NCBI GenBank assembly: GCA_964645755.1
Contig: CAZYBT010000037.1
Span: 1 to 21,840, forward strand
DNA length: 21,840 nt
From: VMCP01 sp964645755
Lineage (GTDB): Bacteria; Bacteroidota; Bacteroidia; NS11-12g; UBA955
Direction of reading: 5' to 3'
Positions within the stretch are counted from its first letter, which is position 1. Every line of letters starts with the position of its first letter. The notes under the pieces were generated by a model. It did no database searches and was not told the DNA's origin. It was given only the letters and a program-made list of their open reading frames with translations. A program made the translations under genes and the position numbers. This document shows positions 7,292 to 14,785 of this stretch, piece after piece.

Positions 7292-8254
7292 TTATTTTTC
7301 ACCAAAAACCAATATTGCTTCACCCAACCCGCGAGTCATTAATTTAATTTCAAAATTATATGGTGTAGCTTTGAAATATTTCTGTAATCCTTTTGCAAAC
7401 ATTCTTGCGTCTACTGCATTATTATTTGCATCGTAAATTGGAATTCTCACTTGTTCAAAATTGATTACATTTTCCGTTGCATCAGACATATTAAATCTTC
7501 CACTAACAGTGTTTTTTTGCATCCATTCGTTAACAATATCCGTTAATTCTTTTCCCTCAAATTCAGTCTCAAAATTATTTGACCATGAATCCCATTTTTT
7601 AATCGTCAATTTAATTTCACGACCATTTTTTAACATATCATCAAAATGACCCTGAAGCTGATTTGTAAAAACATCAATATTTGCTAAAATTGCATTTTGT
7701 AACAACACTGGCACAATTTCAGTTGAACTAGGAGTCCCATTTCCAGATGATGAAGCAATTCTTTTACTCGTATATGAATCAAATGCTTCCAAAGTAAAAG
7801 AAACTGATTTCCCTTGCTCTGTTTTGTTAACTTTCCACCATATTTGAATTAATATATCTGCCTTAGCTCGTTTTTTTAATTTATCTAAAGGACTTTCAGC
7901 AATGGAAGAACCACTAGACGTACTGGTTGTCATATTATCTTCTGCGGCCCTAGCTTCAATAGCTTTTAATTCTTGCTCAACGTCTTTTAAAGGAAAACCT
8001 CTGTCAATCATTAAAGAACCAATTTTACTAATCACTTGTCCAATTTCTGCATCTTCTTGAAACACTTGTTTGTAATTAGGCACTTTTTGCTTAGTTCCTT
8101 GATTGTCAAATTCCGTCATAAAATAACGTTGTTCACACCAATTGTCACTTGGCAATACCATAAGCGTTGGTTTTTTCGCCTGTGCGTTTACGTTCAAGGC
8201 AACAAAACCACACACCGCCATCAACAGCATTGATTTAAAATACTTAAAATCCAT
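7292..8254 (-). CDS. DUF6175-like exported protein
   Basis: A 320-aa protein with a signal peptide (residues 1-25, ending ALNVNAQ). Motifs I associate from memory with the Bacteroidota family DUF6175 are KKPTLMVLPSDNWC, FDNQGTKQKVPNY, DRGFPLKDVE, ESPLDKLKKRAKADI, GHFDDMLKNGREIKL and FNMSDATEN near the C-terminus. The family name is not verified here. The repeated pattern of an alpha/beta half that ends in an aggregate-like strand, and a second half beginning at the DDMLKNGRE segment, suggests two related envelope domains. No lipobox, so it is predicted to be soluble in the periplasm. It overlaps the upstream gene by 11 bases and is followed one base later by the coiled-coil gene, so the three are firmly linked. 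Confidence 0.85.
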   Translation of the reverse strand: MDFKYFKSMLLMAVCGFVALNVNAQAKKPTLMVLPSDNWCEQRYFMTEFDNQGTKQKVPNYKQVFQEDAEIGQVISKIGSLMIDRGFPLKDVEQELKAIEARAAEDNMTTSTSSGSSIAESPLDKLKKRAKADILIQIWWKVNKTEQGKSVSFTLEAFDSYTSKRIASSSGNGTPSSTEIVPVLLQNAILANIDVFTNQLQGHFDDMLKNGREIKLTIKKWDSWSNNFETEFEGKELTDIVNEWMQKNTVSGRFNMSDATENVINFEQVRIPIYDANNNAVDARMFAKGLQKYFKATPYNFEIKLMTRGLGEAILVFGEK

Positions 8255-8726
8255 TGTTTAATTTTTTAATAATATTTTTTTCTTCGAGATATTTCCTGAG
8301 ATTTTCCTTTGCAATAGACAACTCATACACTTTAAGTTTTTGCCCTCCATTCTCTTTAATATTCTCTTTTAAATTGTTAGAGGAGAATCTATTCCAATCA
8401 CCTGATTTTGCAAAAAAATCTTTTTCTATCGTTTTGAATTTTTCAATTTCTGAACCATCATTTAAAATTGGAAGTAAAGATTGACAACCATTTCCACCTG
8501 CAATACCATCAAACAAAACAGCATACACTCCATCTTTTTTTGCCTCTTCAAATTTGTATTTATTTTTTTTCTTGGGACTCCAAATTTTAAAACAAGTGTA
8601 TCCTTCTAAATTTACTGATACACATTCTGTTTGAAAATGTTTAGGCGAATTTTTTTTGAATGAAAATAAAATACCAATACATAATATCAGCAATATTGCC
8701 CATCCCGTATTTGTTCTTTTTATCAT
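8244..8726 (-). CDS. Small membrane-anchored conserved protein, first gene of the operon
   Basis: A 160-aa protein. I take the ATG at 8726; the longer frame begins with TTG at 8735. One N-terminal hydrophobic segment (TGWAILLILCIGILFSF, about residues 7-23) without a clear cleavage site suggests an inner-membrane anchor with the rest outside the cytoplasm. The body has two cysteines around VNLEGYTCFKIW, a GIAGGNGC segment, and a C-terminus LRKYLEEKNIIKKLNNGF that I recall as conserved in Bacteroidota proteins encoded beside DUF6175-like genes (unverified). The end overlaps the next gene by 11 bases. As the most upstream gene it probably lies next to the operon promoter and the divergent XRE regulator. 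Function unknown. Confidence 0.75.
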   Translation of the reverse strand: MIKRTNTGWAILLILCIGILFSFKKNSPKHFQTECVSVNLEGYTCFKIWSPKKKNKYKFEEAKKDGVYAVLFDGIAGGNGCQSLLPILNDGSEIEKFKTIEKDFFAKSGDWNRFSSNNLKENIKENGGQKLKVYELSIAKENLRKYLEEKNIIKKLNNGF

Positions 8727-9041
8727 ATTTATCAAACTATTTTATAGTTTATTAGAAACTCTAATTATCAATCAATATCATAGATTAAATACTTTAACAA
8801 ATGAAAATTTTTATTAATTTATCATGAAAAAATATGTTATTAAACGGTGTCAAATTTTACTTAAAATTTTAGTTTCAACACAAATAAACATCCGTGATGA
8901 ATAAAACAAATTTCCAAATTTGGATTTTTTTTCCAAAATCAGGACGTTTCTCCCTAAAAAAGACTTCACAAAGAAAATAATTCACCCGCTAAATTTATTA
9001 AACCAAGAATTTTATATTATTTTTGAGAAAATCATAGTTAT
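8727..9041. promoter_or_regulatory. Divergent regulatory region between the operon and the XRE gene
   Basis: The 315-base AT-rich region contains no credible reading frame. It holds a 12-bp palindrome TCCAAATTTGGA (8913-8924) and an inverted repeat AAATTTT-ACTT-AAAATTT (8852-8869). Both are plausible operators for the XRE protein. I found no exact TAnnTTTG box for the leftward operon. Confidence 0.45.
9018..9025 (+). promoter_or_regulatory. Candidate -7 box of the XRE gene
   Basis: TATTTTTG matches the Bacteroidota -7 consensus TAnnTTTG, 16 bases before the ATG. No TTTG was seen at the expected -33 position, so this rests on one half of the promoter only. Confidence 0.35.
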
Positions 9042-9425
9042 ATGAATAGTAAATTTGATCCTATTAAGGAAACTGACAACATAATTTCCAACATCAAGAA
9101 ATTTCGTGAACTTAAAAACATTACCAGAGAACAAATTGCTGATGAACTCGAATTAAGTGCTTCAGGATACTCTAAAATTGAACGCGGTGAAATAGAACTT
9201 TCAGTAACTAGATTATTACAAATTGCAAATATCCTCGATGTGGAAGTAACACAAATAATTAACTTTGACATTACAACCATTTTCAATATCTCCAAAAATA
9301 TTAGCATGAATGATCAAGTTAAAGTTGATCTTAATACCCAAAACAAAAATGAATATTTAGAAAAATATGTTAAGCTTCTGGAAAAAGAGAATGAGGATTT
9401 AAAAAGTAAATTAAACATCATTTAA
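9042..9425 (+). CDS. XRE-family transcriptional regulator
   Basis: A 127-aa protein. Residues 17-72 form a Cro/C1-type helix-turn-helix: IKKFRELKNITREQIADELELSASGYSKIERGE, with the Q31-A33 positions and the recognition helix SASGYSKIERG typical of HTH_3. A linker follows, and residues 103-125 (NEYLEKYVKLLEKENEDLKSKL) have the heptad spacing of a short leucine-zipper coiled coil, so it probably binds DNA as a dimer. It has no catalytic or sensor domain. It is transcribed away from the minus-strand operon across a 315-base region with palindromes, which fits control of that operon and of itself. Whether it represses or activates cannot be told from the sequence. Confidence 0.9.
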   Translation: MNSKFDPIKETDNIISNIKKFRELKNITREQIADELELSASGYSKIERGEIELSVTRLLQIANILDVEVTQIINFDITTIFNISKNISMNDQVKVDLNTQNKNEYLEKYVKLLEKENEDLKSKLNII

Positions 9426-9466
9426 ATATATACACCATCGTTGATTAGTATACCGCGTAAACAACA

Positions 9467-9555
9467 AATTCACCCCATCCATTAACCCATAAAAAATGCC
9501 CCTGAAATTCAAGGGCATTTTTTATTTATTATTTATCAATTATATAAACACATCA
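9467..9555. repeat. Right copy of 89-bp direct repeat flanking the accessory block
   Basis: Gap-free partner of 111-199. The conserved core runs from CCATAAAAAA through TTATTTATCAAT, and the flanks AATTCAC and ACACATCA are also shared, so the similarity extends about 25 bases beyond each side of the hairpin. It lies between the XRE gene and the serine hydrolase gene, which converge here. Confidence 0.6.
9491..9523. terminator. Bidirectional intrinsic terminator between convergent genes
   Basis: Six A, TGCCCCTGA, AAT loop, TCAAGGGCA and six T. The transcript from the plus strand has one C-A mismatch in the stem, while the minus-strand transcript has a G-U pair there, so it should work better for the leftward serine hydrolase gene (46 bases from its stop) than for the XRE gene. 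Confidence 0.75.
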
Positions 9556-9568
9556 CCCATTCACCCCA

Positions 9569-10762
9569 TTATTTCATTGCGGGATTTATTGGCAACTTAG
9601 GATTCCGAGCATACCATGTATAGGTTTTTACACAGTCGAAAACAGGAAAACCATTGCCTTTGTCGATTCCATTTCCAGTTCGTACAACCACCATGTTTTC
9701 TTTGTCCTTTGGCAAAATAACATATTGACCACCCAATCCCTGGAAATAAGAAAATTTAATTCCACCAATCTCCCCGAGCCAAAAAGAATGTCCATAATTT
9801 TCACTTCTGTATGGCTTTTGAGCAAGTGCCAAAAATGTTGAATCAACAATTGTCTCTCCCATGTAATTCTTCCCATGGTGCATCACAAGAAGTCCCAACT
9901 TTCCGAAATCTCTCGCTGTTGCATCCACACAGCAATAAGTTAATTCCTTGCCGTTTTCTTTATCCAATGACCAATAAGCAGCATACTCCGCTCCAATTCG
10001 TTTCCAAAGTTTGGTTTCAGCAAATTCAGATACGTTGGCAAAAACCTGTTTTCCTTGCGCGTCTTTAAATTGATTCAAAGCACTTTGAAGTACAAATCCC
10101 AACAATTGAGTTGATCCACTCTGATATTGAAACTTTTCACCCGGCTTGCTAATAACATCAATTGTTCTCATAACCCCTTCAATATCACTTGAATAATAAG
10201 CTTTCGCGGTAATTCCGAATGGAGACGCATATCCCTCATCCCAATCCAACCCGGCTGTCATAGTACTCAAATGTCTGAGCGTAAGTTCATTCGCATATTT
10301 CCCTTTGATCCATGGAACATATTTGATCACTTGATCATCCCAAGAACCTACAATTTTATCTTGAATGGCTATTTGCGTCAATAAAGTAGTGATGGTCTTT
10401 GCCATTGAAAAAGAATTTGTTCTTGTACTATCTTGTATTCCATTGAAATAATGCTCAGTAACCAAACTGTCGTTTCTAAAAATCAAATAAGAACCCGAAT
10501 GGGTTTTCACCAACATCTCTTCGAGCTTTGGATTCAATTTCGCATGTTCCTCTTTTTTAACTAAATTAAAAACATGGGCTGGATCATTTGCAATGTTTCT
10601 CACATCAAAATCTACCCAATCGGTATAATGTGCAGACTTTTCACCCTGTAAATAAGTAGAGCTCACGCCTTTAAATAAATAACGATAGGGTGAAATCCAC
10701 AATAAGGCCATCATCAAGAACAAGATTCCCAAGACAACAAACAAAACTTTGAACTTTTTCAT
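9569..10762 (-). CDS. Membrane-anchored serine hydrolase of the beta-lactamase (class C/S12) family
   Basis: A 397-aa protein starting at the ATG at 10762; a TTG at 10780 is in frame but lies in the promoter. The N-terminal hydrophobic segment (about residues 5-24, KVLFVVLGILFLMMALLW) is an anchor or uncleaved signal, putting the enzyme on the periplasmic side. The catalytic SxxK motif is SMAK (S119 nucleophile, K122), and the second motif tyrosine is Y213 in FQYQSGS, where the usual YxN is YxS. HSFWLG and GLGGQYVILP near the C-terminus match the family fold around the third motif. Such proteins include esterases, D-aminopeptidases and penicillin-binding-like hydrolases. The substrate cannot be told. 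It is a single-gene unit divergent from the beta-propeller gene. Confidence 0.88.
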   Translation of the reverse strand: MKKFKVLFVVLGILFLMMALLWISPYRYLFKGVSSTYLQGEKSAHYTDWVDFDVRNIANDPAHVFNLVKKEEHAKLNPKLEEMLVKTHSGSYLIFRNDSLVTEHYFNGIQDSTRTNSFSMAKTITTLLTQIAIQDKIVGSWDDQVIKYVPWIKGKYANELTLRHLSTMTAGLDWDEGYASPFGITAKAYYSSDIEGVMRTIDVISKPGEKFQYQSGSTQLLGFVLQSALNQFKDAQGKQVFANVSEFAETKLWKRIGAEYAAYWSLDKENGKELTYCCVDATARDFGKLGLLVMHHGKNYMGETIVDSTFLALAQKPYRSENYGHSFWLGEIGGIKFSYFQGLGGQYVILPKDKENMVVVRTGNGIDKGNGFPVFDCVKTYTWYARNPKLPINPAMK

Positions 10763-10777
10763 TGGTTTAATTTCGGT

Positions 10778-10785
10778 CAAAGATA
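10778..10785 (-). promoter_or_regulatory. -7 box of the serine hydrolase gene
   Basis: TATCTTTG on the minus strand is an exact TAnnTTTG match, 15 bases before the ATG at 10762. No clear -33 TTTG was seen. Confidence 0.45.
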
Positions 10786-10874
10786 TGAATTACAAGCGAA
10801 AAGAAACGACAATTAAATTTAGAATGTCTACTGAATCGTGCATTTGTAATCTTAATGTCAGCAACACGCGATTC

Positions 10875-10908
10875 TTTGTCCCTCAAAATGATAAATCGCG
10901 TATATTTG
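10875..10908 (+). promoter_or_regulatory. Promoter of the beta-propeller gene (TTTG ... TATATTTG)
   Basis: TTTG at 10875-10878 and an exact TAnnTTTG box, TATATTTG, at 10901-10908 are separated by 22 bases, close to the Bacteroidota consensus. The ATG at 10914 is only 5 bases beyond the box, so the transcript would have almost no leader. Confidence 0.55.
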
Positions 10909-10913
10909 TATTT

Positions 10914-13388
10914 ATGTTAAAATCGAGAAATTCCCTTTCTTTCATATTGGTTACACTTTTATTTGGACTCATTTATATAGCTGGAGCGGCTTTAAAACCG
11001 AAGCATCAGGGTTCTGTATTCGGAGAAAAACCTGGTTTTTTCGAGCAGTGGTTTGAAGCAAGAAAAAATGCCGACGGAATTGTACCTTCTTGGTTAAGAA
11101 CACAATGGAGTAAATGGGACCGCAACCAGGTGGTTTCGAGAAACAATTTTGCGGTGATCGACAGTATCCATGAAATTGGACCTGAAGATATTGGGGGACG
11201 TACGAGGGCCATGTGGGTTGATCCAACCAACGACAATTTAATTCTAGCATGTGCCATTTCTGGTGGTGTTTGGAGAACTGAAAATGCCGGTGCTACTTGG
11301 AAACCTGTGAACGATCAGGAAATATCTTTGATGCCAAGTTGCATTACAGCCAATCCATTTAATTACAACGAAATATACTATGGCACCGGCGAATGCCGCG
11401 ATGCAGGTGTGCACAACAACGGCAATGGGGTATTTAAATCTACCGATAGAGGAAAAACATTCAAACAATTGAGCTCCACCGTGGGCGTTTCAGGGATGGA
11501 TGCAATTTGGGACATTGAACATTCTTTATCAGACAGTAACATCATTTTTGTAGGTACCAATTCACAAGGATTGTATCGATCTACCGACAAAGGAAACAGT
11601 TGGCAACAGGTGTTTACTGGTGGCAACAAAATGGTATCAGATATTTTGGCCCTGCCAAATGGACGTGTTATTATTTCACAGCAGTCTAATTCCGTTTATA
11701 TTTCAGATTCTAATGGAAAACCAGGAACATTTGTCCAAATCACGAATTTCCCGAACAAACCAGTTGGTGGTACATTCAGGCGCATACAAATGGCTAATTG
11801 TGCCAAATATCCTAAAGTAGTTTATGCACTTTTTGAAGGCTATGGTTTCCAAGACGATCCTGCTGCATTTTACAAAAGCAGTGACGGCGGTAAAAATTGG
11901 ATCAAACGCACCACTCCTGTAGACATAGGCCCGGGGTATCAAGCTTATTGTGTGATGCTCGGTGTAAGCGCAGTAGATTCTAACAAAGTTGCCGCTGGAG
12001 GTGTAAGTGCCTGCTATTCAATCAATGGTGGATCCACTTGGCGCAATTTGAACGGCAGTCACTCCGATCATCATTCATTTGCTGCTTTAAGAACAAAATC
12101 AAATGACTTTTTATTGGGGACGGATGGCGGAATTTATAAATTCACCTGGGGAACAGGAAACACCATTGCCAATTTAAACAACGGATATCACGTGACTCAA
12201 TATTACGCTGGAGCCCCTGGAATGGATGGTTTAAATTCGGTAGCTGGCGCGCAAGACAATGGAACTCATTATGCTTACACGGCCATGAACAATCGAAAAA
12301 TATTCGGTGGAGATGGTGCCTATTGTCATATTGGAATGCAAGATGGAAGTGTTGCCTATGTTTCTTACCAAAATGATGGAATCAATAGAATCGACAATTT
12401 CATTGGCGGATTTGGCAATTCAACGAGCATTTCTGATGCCCGTTTTTCAACTGAAGGAGTAGCCTTTATCAATGCTTACACCATGAATCCAGCCGACCAA
12501 TCCATGTTATTTTATAGAACCAACATCGGCATTTTCAGATCATTGGATTATGGAGAATCTTGGGATAAAATGAACAAAACAACCCGTTCCGGAATCAAAG
12601 CTTTAGCTTGCAGTGAAGATGCAAACCCGGTATTTTACTATGGCGGTTCAGCGGCACAAATTTATAAATTAGAAAACGCTGGCACTGCAGAACCTGGTAC
12701 AGAAGTAAATTTCAACACTTCAGTTCCGGCAAGTGTAACATCTGATTATATCAATTCTTTCACCATCAATCCTTTGAACAAGTATCAACTATTTGCTTCG
12801 TTTACAACTGTAAACAACCAAGGAAAAGTGTGGAAGGTGAGTAAACTCGACAGTACCAAACCAATTTGGGAAAATGTTTCTGGAAACTTGCCTCCAGGAT
12901 TACCGGTAAATATGGTGGCATTGGATCCACAGGATCCGGAAAATAAAATTTTCGCCGCAACAGATTTCGGTTTTTATTTTACAATCGACGGAGGTAAAAC
13001 TTGGCAAAAAGACACGAGAATTCCGAATGTAGAAATTCACGAGATCAAAATGCGAAATTCTGACCGACGATTGTTTTTATTTACCCACGGAAGAGGCTCT
13101 TGGTCTATCAAATTGGCTCCGTTAAGCAATGTTAAGAAGATTCAAAAATCGAACAATCACATACTTAAAGCTTACCCGAATCCTGCAAATACCATATTGA
13201 ATCTTGAAACCGTCACAGGCGAAGCCATTTTGGGTGTTAAAATCTATCACATCAATGGCCAAGTTGCGTTTGAAGAAACAGGGAATGTTAAAAATATTCA
13301 AGTTGGACGTTTAAAAAGCGGAATTTACTTTGTTCAAGTTCGCACCCGAAATAACGCTTACACTCAAAAAATCAAAATTAGTCACTAA
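10914..13388 (+). CDS. Secreted Asp-box beta-propeller protein with type IX secretion sorting domain
   Basis: An 824-aa protein. The ATG at 10914 directly precedes a signal peptide (SLSFILVTLLFGLIYIAGAA). An earlier in-frame ATG at 10749 would run through the promoter region. At least six Asp-box/BNR-type repeats (SxDxGxxW) are visible: RTENAGATW (about 121), KSTDRGKTF (175), RSTDKGNSW (222), KSSDGGKNW (321), RSLDYGESW (542) and TIDGGKTW (690), which indicates a VPS10/sialidase-like beta-propeller. No sialidase arginine triad could be assigned, so it may be a binding rather than a catalytic protein. Residues 751-824 (LKAYPNPAN ... GQVAFEETG ... LKSGIYFVQV) are a type A T9SS C-terminal domain, so the product is exported across the outer membrane and cleaved or attached at the surface. 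The next gene follows 2 bases later. Confidence 0.9.
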   Translation: MLKSRNSLSFILVTLLFGLIYIAGAALKPKHQGSVFGEKPGFFEQWFEARKNADGIVPSWLRTQWSKWDRNQVVSRNNFAVIDSIHEIGPEDIGGRTRAMWVDPTNDNLILACAISGGVWRTENAGATWKPVNDQEISLMPSCITANPFNYNEIYYGTGECRDAGVHNNGNGVFKSTDRGKTFKQLSSTVGVSGMDAIWDIEHSLSDSNIIFVGTNSQGLYRSTDKGNSWQQVFTGGNKMVSDILALPNGRVIISQQSNSVYISDSNGKPGTFVQITNFPNKPVGGTFRRIQMANCAKYPKVVYALFEGYGFQDDPAAFYKSSDGGKNWIKRTTPVDIGPGYQAYCVMLGVSAVDSNKVAAGGVSACYSINGGSTWRNLNGSHSDHHSFAALRTKSNDFLLGTDGGIYKFTWGTGNTIANLNNGYHVTQYYAGAPGMDGLNSVAGAQDNGTHYAYTAMNNRKIFGGDGAYCHIGMQDGSVAYVSYQNDGINRIDNFIGGFGNSTSISDARFSTEGVAFINAYTMNPADQSMLFYRTNIGIFRSLDYGESWDKMNKTTRSGIKALACSEDANPVFYYGGSAAQIYKLENAGTAEPGTEVNFNTSVPASVTSDYINSFTINPLNKYQLFASFTTVNNQGKVWKVSKLDSTKPIWENVSGNLPPGLPVNMVALDPQDPENKIFAATDFGFYFTIDGGKTWQKDTRIPNVEIHEIKMRNSDRRLFLFTHGRGSWSIKLAPLSNVKKIQKSNNHILKAYPNPANTILNLETVTGEAILGVKIYHINGQVAFEETGNVKNIQVGRLKSGIYFVQVRTRNNAYTQKIKISH

Positions 13389-13390
13389 CA

Positions 13391-13762
13391 ATGCTCCCGA
13401 AAGAAATTGAAGCTGCACTGAAAACTCTGGAAACCCAAATTTCAGAAATCTCTGAAATGTTGAAGGAGGTAAACAACGACATTATAGACGGAGGGTTTTC
13501 TGAATGTCCCATTTTTGTGGCTCATCAAGAAAATGCAAAAATTGGCGAAATGATTCTTGATAGAACTGAATTTGGATTCCCCTACTCTATCAATGCCACA
13601 GTTGTTGAGCGTTTGATTGAACTTAACATTCTCAATGAGGATAAACTACCCCAATTTAAAAGTGCACTTGGCGATCCAAAGAAAAACATGTGCATTTTAT
13701 GGCTTCATGGCGAGCACTCTCAATTTATTTTTACGCCATTTTTAAAAACAGCGAAGGCGTAA
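13391..13762 (+). CDS. Small conserved cytoplasmic protein of unknown function
   Basis: A 123-aa protein. The first 30 residues (IEAALKTLETQISEISEMLKEV) form an amphipathic helix or short coiled coil. The remainder is alpha/beta with GGFSECPIFVAHQE, LDRTEFGFPYSINATVVERLI and a C-terminal CILWLHGEHSQFIFTPF. No signal peptide or membrane segment. It sits 2 bases after the beta-propeller gene, and its TAA abuts the ATG of the glycosyltransferase with no spacer, so the two are translationally linked. I do not recognise a named family, and no catalytic motif is evident. Confidence 0.8.
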   Translation: MLPKEIEAALKTLETQISEISEMLKEVNNDIIDGGFSECPIFVAHQENAKIGEMILDRTEFGFPYSINATVVERLIELNILNEDKLPQFKSALGDPKKNMCILWLHGEHSQFIFTPFLKTAKA

Positions 13763-14785
13763 ATGATTCAAGACATTCACATTGAAATCGTAATTTTAAA
13801 TTACAATACCAAAAACATACTTGAACAATGTTTGCCTCAAGTGGTGGCCCATTCTCAATACCCCAACTGCAAAATTGTGGTTGTAGACAATGCCAGCACC
13901 GACGATAGTGTAAGTTTCGTAAAAAAACAGTATCCACAAATCGAACTCATTGTGCTTGATTCGAATACAGGCTTTGCCGGTGGGTACAATCGCGGACTTA
14001 AAGGAAGAACTGCAGACTATTTTGTAATGTTAAATTCTGACGCAGAACCATCGAAAGGTTGGTTGGAACCCCTGCTGAATATGGTTCAACAATTTCCTAA
14101 TCTGGGAGCTTGTCAACCTAAAATTTTGGACTATTACAAAAGAGATAAATTTGAATATGCCGGAGCGGCAGGTGGTTATATCGATCAATTTGGTTACCCG
14201 TTTTGCAAAGGAAGAATCTTTGGAAATGTTGAATTTGATCATCAGCAATACAATCAATCTGATCAAATTTTCTGGGCCTCTGGTGCTGCCATGTTTATCA
14301 AGCGTGAGGCTTGGGAAAAAGCAAATGGTTTGGATGAAGCCTTTTTTGCACACATGGAAGAAATTGATTTATGCTGGAGATTACAACTTTTAGGTTATGC
14401 AATTTACAACTGCCATGAAAGTATATTTTACCACATGGGTGGTGCTACATTATCCAATCAAAATCCGCGTAAAACATACCTGAACTTTCGCAATTCTTTG
14501 CTTATGTTGCACAAAAATTTACCCGAGACAATCAAAGGTAAACGCATTCTTCAAAGAAAACTTTTCGATGGGTTGGCGGCTTTCTTATTCCTCATTCAAG
14601 GCAAACCTAAGCATGTTTGGCAGATCTTTAAAGCACATCAATATTTCGACAATCACAAGAATGAATTTCAAATTTCTTCGAATACCAAACCGTTGAAATC
14701 ATTATCAGGAGTACTCAATGATTCTTTGGTTTTTGGTTATTTCCTCAGAAATAAAAAAACTTGGGGTAGTTGGTTCTCTCGCTAA
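13763..14785 (+). CDS. Family 2 glycosyltransferase (rhamnosyltransferase-like)
   Basis: A 340-aa protein with the GT-A fold of GT2 enzymes. The N-terminal Rossmann half has EIVILNYNTKNILEQCL, IVVVDNASTDDS (about 38-49) and NTGFAGGYNRGL (68-79). The metal-binding DxD-like motif is LNSDAEP (90-96), and the acceptor half has WASGAAMFIKREAWEKANG and the catalytic-base region FFAHMEEIDLCWR (194-206). This pattern is close to WbbL-like enzymes that transfer a sugar, often a deoxy sugar, from a nucleotide donor to polysaccharide or lipid-linked chains at the inner face of the membrane. Donor and acceptor are unknown, and no other polysaccharide genes are present in the window. Its TAA overlaps the TAG of the convergent xerD gene. 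Confidence 0.9.
   Translation: MIQDIHIEIVILNYNTKNILEQCLPQVVAHSQYPNCKIVVVDNASTDDSVSFVKKQYPQIELIVLDSNTGFAGGYNRGLKGRTADYFVMLNSDAEPSKGWLEPLLNMVQQFPNLGACQPKILDYYKRDKFEYAGAAGGYIDQFGYPFCKGRIFGNVEFDHQQYNQSDQIFWASGAAMFIKREAWEKANGLDEAFFAHMEEIDLCWRLQLLGYAIYNCHESIFYHMGGATLSNQNPRKTYLNFRNSLLMLHKNLPETIKGKRILQRKLFDGLAAFLFLIQGKPKHVWQIFKAHQYFDNHKNEFQISSNTKPLKSLSGVLNDSLVFGYFLRNKKTWGSWFSR

Noticed and set aside
9038..9307. 89-aa minus-strand frame opposite the XRE gene
   Set aside because: The plus strand encodes a clear helix-turn-helix protein; the antisense frame has no family pattern.
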